24,428 bases of DNA from Podila epigama (taxonomy: Eukaryota; Mortierellomycota; Mortierellomycetes; Mortierellales; Mortierellaceae): assembly GCA_015679605.1 (NCBI GenBank), contig JAAAVE010000080.1:1-24428 (forward strand). The letters run 5' to 3'. The notes under the pieces are model-generated. The model was not told where the DNA came from, ran no database searches, and saw only the letters and a list, made by a program, of their open reading frames with translations. Of this stretch, positions 19,101-24,428 are shown in pieces; position 1 is the stretch's first letter, and each line of letters opens with the position of its first letter. The position numbers and the translations under genes were made by a program.

Positions 19101-21226
19101 GTTTGGGCTCCTTCCAGAGCGAAGGCATCTTGCGGATGCTCTCAACAAATTGCCGGCGACGATGGTCTGACTTTGCGCGGAGGTGCAGCTTGAGCTCGGA
19201 ATTGATAATATCAAAAGAATGTGGTGCATGCAAATGGCGAGGGCACTTGTTGGCTTTGAACGAAGAGTCGAGTAGAATCACGTCCTGAATCTCTGTCTAA
19301 AGCGGGAGGATTGAAGGTCAGGTATTTTTTTTCCAGCAGTACAAAATGCAAATGGGTAGGTCAGCATTTTCTTTCCTTGTTATTTTTGCCAACACGAGTT
19401 ACTGGTTCAGCATCAAAAGAACCGAGGAAACAGAATTCAATGTCGACTGACAAAAATAACAAAGCAAATAAAATATAGCAATAAAAATACTCACATTTTT
19501 ATGACTCGCTGCTATAATGATGTACGAGTCTCGGACGATAAAATACTTGGAGACTGGCTTGCGGTAGACTTTCTTGACAGCGTTGGTGAGAGGTCCTTCG
19601 TCCATGAGCCTCTTTTGTTTGACCACGTTGAGGTAGCCTTCCTTGCCCTGGTAGCCACCATCGGGCACATTGGCCAAGGTCAGAGCGGAGAGCTCCAAAA
19701 ACTTGCACATTCTCTCAGCATCTGGAAGATACATTGCATACCGTATCATGTCCTGTAAGAAGGTCTGGAGCTCGCTTGTTAGCTTTGGAGCAGCCTTGGG
19801 ATCAAATGCGCCTGTACTATCGACTACAGCGTTTTCCATTGCCATTGCTGTCGTGTCGGTCTCTGCTTCGGATGCTGCTGCAGGATCAAGTCTGCCTAGG
19901 TGGAAGAGTCGCGTCCGAATGGCGGCGGGTGGTTTGGGAACTTTGAGGCCTTTGGAGAGCAGCGATGGCTCTGGGATGGGCGGATGGTATGACTCATAGA
20001 GACGCACAAAGTCGTCCAGACTACGTTCGATAAGCCAGCTGGGAAGAAAGTCGCCATACTGGACGCGAATGATGAGGAACCGCTTGTGTTCCTTGGCCTC
20101 CTTCTCCTCGCGTTCTCTGGTGCTGACCCTACTCCCCTTTGACATTTTCTCGTGCATAATCTTTTTGGGATCCTTGATCTTGGTATCTTTGGAGGTATAG
20201 GTGTAAGGTAAGATGACCACCTAAGCATTAGGCAAATGGTAGGAAAAGGTAAATAGGTGAGGAGTAGACAGGAAGATAAGTCGACAAGAGGGGAGGTGAA
20301 ATTGGTTAAAAAAAAGTGAATGCGCCTTGAACCTGTTCGTTTGTTTGTACGCGTTTAATTCTTCTCCACATTTCCAGGACACATTATATGACACGACATG
20401 ACATGTATATGTTGGTTACCTTGACAAGGTTAAGAATGACATTCATGTTCCAATCAACTTTGGCCTGGTCGCTCACGGAACTACCCTTGTCGTCGATCAT
20501 GAAAGCAAGACCCATGAAAACAGCCGAGGGCTGAAAGACCAAAGGTTTGATATGGTTCCAAAGTTGGTACTCTTCGGCGTCCATGGCGGCCTGGTCTGCG
20601 CTCTTGTTTTTTTTGCCTTCCTTTTTGCGTTTGAAGAACTTGTTAAAGACAGATTTCAGTTGGAGCATCCGAAAGTTGTCATCGTCCGAGAGAGAGTTGG
20701 CACTGGTGGGAGCATTTGAGCCAGAGCCACCTCCGAAGCCGCCTGGGAGGATGGAGGAGGTGTTGCGGGAGTCGAGGCTCTTGCGGTAGTTGCTGAGGAA
20801 TCGTTTAGAGGAGAAGGGGTTTTTGAATTCGAAATCAAAGGGGTTGTCGGATACAGGTGAGGATGGAGGCGGTTCTGTAGAGGAGGAAGTGGGCGACAGA
20901 TTGTCGTCGATCATATTGCTCTGGCTGCTGATGCTTGCCCTGTTATTGCTGGTCGAGGCTCTAGCTGTTGGCGAAGTAAAAGAAGAAAAGTTCATTGTGT
21001 TTTTCTTGAGGCCCATGGAGAAGCGTTCTGCGGCGCTGAGGACCAGCTTGTTAGGCTCTGTGGGAGAGACGTCGGCGTCATTAGAGGGATGAACATTGTG
21101 ATTTTGAGGAGAGGAATGAGGCTGATCATGAACATGCTGTTGTTGTTGTTCCTGAAGGTGATTCAGTGGTGTGCTGCTGCATTCGTCCTCCTCTTCCTCC
21201 TGGATGGGTGTTACTTTGGTTGCCAT
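16146..21226 (-). CDS. Phospholipase D with PX, PH and two HKD domains (Spo14/PLD1 type), 1418 aa
   Basis: Exons (minus): 21226-20420, 20220-19495, 19296-18204, 18019-17905, 17783-17497, 17374-16146; phases close to the stop. It hydrolyses phosphatidylcholine to phosphatidic acid and choline. Residues 1-265 are disordered, with acidic, Gln- and Ser-rich stretches. A PX-like core follows (FLIIRVQYGD...WLIERSLDDFVRLYESY, about 317-350), then a PH-like part (about 465-540). HKD1 is HHEKLIVVD (His701, Lys703, Asp708), preceded by the conserved ILDWMLSPE. HKD2 is HAKMMIVDD (His994, Lys996, Asp1001), followed by GSANINERSMLGNRDSE. The C-terminal core HLVEWPLDFLRDE is split from KCIPDNTVKNW by a roughly 240-residue insertion with His-, Asp/Glu-, Lys- and Gln-rich tracts. 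Intron 5 is GC-AG. The start is the first in-frame ATG of the open frame. Confidence 0.95.
17495..17496 (-). other. GC 5' splice site of phospholipase D intron 5
   Basis: Exon 5 ends GGCTCAG and the intron opens GCAAGT; the acceptor is AAATAG before 17374. Joining yields IIGSANINERSMLG, the invariant continuation of HKD motif 2, so the GC donor is forced by protein homology. Confidence 0.9.
17848..17898. repeat. GAT/ATC trinucleotide repeat in phospholipase D intron 4
   Basis: An imperfect run of GAT units with GAA, GGT and GAG variants. On the coding strand it reads ATC/TCATCA and begins a few bases after the donor GTATGA of intron 4. Confidence 0.75.
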
Positions 21227-21727
21227 TAAAATGTTGCAGGGATGTGAAATGAAAAACGGAATGTGTTGTGAGGAGTGTGTTGGAAAGAGTGTTAGTTAGA
21301 GTGACGATGAATGATGACGATGTGTGATGAAGAGTGAGACGAAGTGAAGTAAAGGTAAAGTGTGGAGAATGAAGCAATTAATAACGGTTCAAAAAAAAGA
21401 AAGAATAGGAGTGATGTGACCTCGTTTTCAAACAGGGTGCAACCTCTATAGAATGAAATAATGATATCATTCCTGATGCGCACAAAAGAGAGGCACGTGC
21501 GCGTGTGGTGACACATTTTTTTTTTTTCTCTTTGCGCATTTTCATGCAAAAAAAAATGTTTGCAAACGCGTTCGTCCGCTCGTTCGTTCTTATTTTATTT
21601 TTTTATTTTTCAAATACCAACCAAGAAAAACTTTTTCTCTTTTCCTTCTTTTATTGTTCCATTCCCACACATATATCACAATCCACACTGCCATCATTCT
21701 TTTCACACTGAAAGATAAAAAAAAAAC
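21227..21727. promoter_or_regulatory. Divergent intergenic region, phospholipase D (-) and repeat protein (+)
   Basis: This 501-bp gap is the shared upstream region. The left part is a GTGA/GATG-rich phospholipase D leader; the right part is T- and CA-rich, ending in an A-rich leader just before the ATG at 21728. A CACGTG E-box lies in the middle, flanked by alternating GCGCGTG. No TATA box is clear. Confidence 0.45.
21494..21499. promoter_or_regulatory. CACGTG E-box in the phospholipase D / repeat-protein divergent region
   Basis: Perfect CACGTG palindrome followed by CGCGTGTGGTGAC. It is the second CACGTG in a divergent promoter of this window; the flanks differ from the one at 13420. Confidence 0.3.
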
Positions 21728-24003
21728 ATGAAGCAAGCCGAACCTACTCCGTTGCTGCAGCAGCAACAGCAACATTACCCTCAACAAGAACAGCAACAAC
21801 AAGTGTTTGACACACTGCCTAGCAAGGCTCATACTATCTCGGATGGTCCTGCCATACTCGACGCCAACCAGCCCCCATCTCAACAGCACCCTCCATCCTC
21901 CCAATCCAACAGAGTCTCATCTGCCACTGCAAAGTCTGCAGACCTCACGCCCACGAACGAGTTGACTACCACGACTACTACTACGACCACTACTACATCT
22001 ACACCCTCTGCCGCCACGAGCAGGAAATCATCTTTGGCCGGAAGCGTCCTCGCCACTGCCGCAAGTGCTGCAACCGCTGCCATCGATGCAGCCCGCAACC
22101 TGGTCTCAAAAGATATTCTAGAAGAAGAAGCCAAACAAGACTTGACAATCAATGAGGACAACCATTCGTCACTCTTTTCATCCCTCTCCCTCAATAACGA
22201 GACCTCTCATCATGGACTCGAGTTCCAACAACGGAAACTCACTAGTGGTGCAAAGTTGAAGCCGACAACGACAACAACAACGACAACAACAACAGCTCCA
22301 GCACCCAATACAGCTGCATCTTCGTCCGCCGCTGTTCAAAGCGATGTGGTTTCCAACAGTGTTCCCACGGTAACGTCTTTTTTTAACTAATTTATCCTTG
22401 TAAATTTTATATTGTCATGACTAAAACATTGTATCAGAATACAAGTATGGCTAACAGGCTAACCTTGATTATCCTTTTTTTCGCGTGATAGAATCAGTCT
22501 AGCATTCCTACGACAATTAAAACAAACACGACAGCCGATCTTACTCCTCATAACAACAACAACAACACCAATATCCCTGCCATCGACAACAAGAACACTA
22601 TCACCTTTGCTGACACTCTACCCCCCCGCAATTCGCCCGTGTACAAAAACACCGGCAACAACACTATCGCAAATAGTAACGTCCCAACCAACGTCAACAC
22701 AAACCCCAATTCAACTACCATCCCCAATGCCAATGGTTCAGTGCAGCAGCCAAACCCTTCTACTACGACTATCCTCCAAGGCAACAATAACAGCAATAAC
22801 AACAATAACAACAATGGCATCACGGACAACAACACAAACAGTCTCCACAATATGCCTGGCAATACAATCTATGTAGCCGCTCATGGTCCTCAGAGTGCGC
22901 GCCATGGTGGACTAGGTGTAGACAAACCTGCAATCTCCCACGCATATCCTGATCATCAACAAGGAGACCTCTCTTCCTCCACCTCTGGTTTAGGCGTTGA
23001 CAAACCCAGACTCGTCGGAACGCCACATGATCCCAATGAACACCGAAAGGGTGCTCTCCAAGTCGACACCAAACACCCCGCTGACAACCACCACGAAATC
23101 CATGTCCCTCATGATAATTTCACTACAGCGACAAACACTTCAACACCCATATCGACTGCAACAACGGTACCAGCATCAGGAGTAGGAGTAGGAGGAGTAG
23201 GAGCAACAAACGTCAATGCTGCACCAGCGCGTCTCGCGTCATCCACAGGTCTCAACGTCGACATTGCTTCCAAACCATCCAAAAAAATGGCTGGCAGTGG
23301 AGCTTCAGAGGACACACACAAAGTTGGCTCTTATAACTCTGGCTTCAATGTCGACAAGACTACATCCAAGGACCAAAAACGTTCTGGCCTAGGTGTCGAT
23401 GGTCCCTCTTTATATAACCATCATATGGTCTCTGCTCATGACCCTCATCTGGGCACAGATAGTCCTCGTACCGTCTACAGTGGTGATAATAACGCCGAGG
23501 CAGAAAAGAGACCAGCACAGGTCTCTGCTGGCATGGGCAATCCATCAGCGACCATGAATAGCAACAGCAAAAACAACAACATCACTTCTGCCTCTGCCTC
23601 TGCCTCTACCTCTACCTCCACCACCACCAATACCACCACCAATGCCATACCCAACCAGATCCTTCTTGGCACGGCAGGCACAGGCATGGCATCCTCTTCC
23701 AAAACCATCTCTGTAAACAATAACATCAACGCGGGTGGTCATCTCATCACCGACGCCCCTCTTGACTATCATGGCCCACTTCCTCAAGTTGCACCAGGCG
23801 AGGAAATCATGTGGGTAAAGAGAGTCATCCGTACAGATTATTACGACGACGGTGGTTTGGCTGGAGCACCCATCCCTGAACCAGACATCAACATCCATCA
23901 AGAGCCTCGGCGTAGCAGTGTCGGTAGTTTCATTGACCGCCTCCGTGGTCGAGATCATGACCAACGCCGCCCAAGTGTTGACAAGGGCAAGCAACGCTCC
24001 TAG
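21728..24003 (+). CDS. Unrecognised low-complexity protein with six G-L-G-V-D-type repeats, 717 aa
   Basis: Exons 21728-22369 and 22492-24003, intron GTAACG...GATAG, phase 0; TAG stop. I do not recognise the family. Residues 1-214 are Gln-, Thr- and Ser-rich with an alanine-rich helix-like stretch (about 98-128). Residues 215-340 are Asn/Thr-rich. Residues 354-517 carry six copies of a short motif, G-(L/F/A)-(G/N/Q)-V-D, at 354-358, 380-384, 402-406, 467-471, 498-502 and 513-517. It is often followed by K-P and sometimes preceded by an A/P-H-G/D-P element. Residues 550-600 are Ser/Thr repeats. The C-terminus (650-717) is more ordered-looking: GEEIMWVKRVIRTDYYDD, then RRSSVGSFIDRLRGR with two RRxS sites (Ser690, Ser709). 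No signal peptide or membrane span is seen. The N-terminal low-complexity part is the least certain. Confidence 0.8.
22909..23400 (+). repeat. Region encoding six G-L-G-V-D-type motif copies
   Basis: Copies start at 22909, 22987, 23050, 23248, 23341 and 23386 (first base of the G codon or of its equivalent). Codons differ between copies (for example GGACTAGGTGTAGAC and GGTTTAGGCGTTGAC), so the protein motif is conserved rather than a recent DNA duplication. Confidence 0.75.
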
Positions 24004-24428
24004 TTCTACCTACCTGACTATTCTTTGATTTTTTTCCTAGTACCTCCTCGTACCATTCGCACAACTCGTAAAACGAAATAAATGTTCAGACGTTTTAAAC
24101 TCTCTTTATTGAGTAACTCGATAAAACTGTGTAAAAAAAGGGATAACAGTGAGAGAATGAGAGAGTGAGAGTGAGGAAAAGGCATGCATATGAATATTTG
24201 TGTAGCTGTATACGCGTAAAAGAGTGTCATGTTCATGTTAAAAGTACAATAGAATGAATGCCATTTGAAAAAAAAAAAAGTTGAACGTGGGTCATAAAGT
24301 ATGCATAGAAAGTAGGGTAACAAGCAAGCAAGTTACCCCCCCTCCCTCCCTGTCGCACACACGCATGCTTGTGTGTTTTTGGGTAATGAATGATAGTAGC
24401 GACAAATGAAATGAGAGGGAATGAGAAA
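24004..24428. other. 3' region of the repeat-protein gene and intergenic sequence
   Basis: No gene is supported to the end of the window. It has a polyadenylation signal near the gene, A/T-rich DNA, a GAGAGTGA-type tract (about 24150-24177) and a small inverted repeat, CACACACGCATGC...GTGTG, near 24355-24377. Confidence 0.5.
24077..24082 (+). promoter_or_regulatory. AATAAA polyadenylation signal of the repeat-protein gene
   Basis: A canonical AATAAA 74 bases past the stop codon, followed by T-rich sequence (TTTTAAACTCTCTTTATTG). Good position for 3' end formation. Confidence 0.5.

Noticed and set aside
23545-23994. Minus-strand open frame of 149 codons with Gly/Arg repeats
   Set aside because: The repeats are the complement of the Ser/Thr and Asn codon runs of the plus-strand gene.
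24340-24378. CA/TG inverted repeat as a mobile-element end
   Set aside because: It is short, imperfect and has no matching partner or transposase in the window.

Overview
The window is a piece of a fungal nuclear genome, most likely from Mucoromycota and probably Mortierellomycotina. The pointers are about 30 short spliceosomal introns in seven protein genes, T/A homopolymers in the intergenic DNA, an intronless F-box/leucine-rich protein of the type abundant in Mortierella-like fungi, a BCAS3 orthologue (absent from the usual yeasts), and a Mucoromycota-style set of multidomain enzymes. This placement is inference from gene content and recall; no search was run.

Layout. 1-60 (+): 3' part of an intron-containing tRNA-Tyr(GTA), cut by the window edge. 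604-6259 (-): BCAS3-like WD40 autophagy protein, 10 exons, 1341 aa. 6673-8628 (-): intronless F-box protein, 651 aa. 8934-12064 (+): fusion of an alpha/beta-hydrolase with a tyrosine-phosphatase-like (HCX5R) domain, 10 exons, 545 aa. 12256-13307 (-): tail-anchored heme oxygenase, 3 exons, 277 aa. 13634-16003 (+): PPPDE (DeSI-type) peptidase, thioredoxin and PUL domains in one protein, 5 exons, 618 aa. 16146-21226 (-): PX-PH phospholipase D with two HKD motifs and a large acidic/Gln-rich insertion, 6 exons, 1418 aa. 21728-24003 (+): unrecognised low-complexity protein carrying six G-L-G-V-D-type repeats, 2 exons, 717 aa. Every multi-exon model was closed by hand: exon phases agree and each total is a multiple of three.

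The F-box/hydrolase, heme oxygenase/PPPDE and phospholipase D/repeat-protein pairs are divergent and could share upstream regions. The hydrolase-phosphatase/heme oxygenase and PPPDE/phospholipase D pairs are convergent with short gaps (191 and 142 bp). There is no operon logic. A loose theme is membrane lipid and organelle turnover (BCAS3, phospholipase D, a phosphatase P-loop resembling lipid phosphatases, a Cdc48-binding PUL protein), but this may be chance.

Most worth a second look: the hydrolase-phosphatase fusion, the repeat protein at 21.7-24.0 kb, the insertion inside phospholipase D, and two GC-AG introns. I saw no mobile element, CRISPR array or virus-derived sequence.
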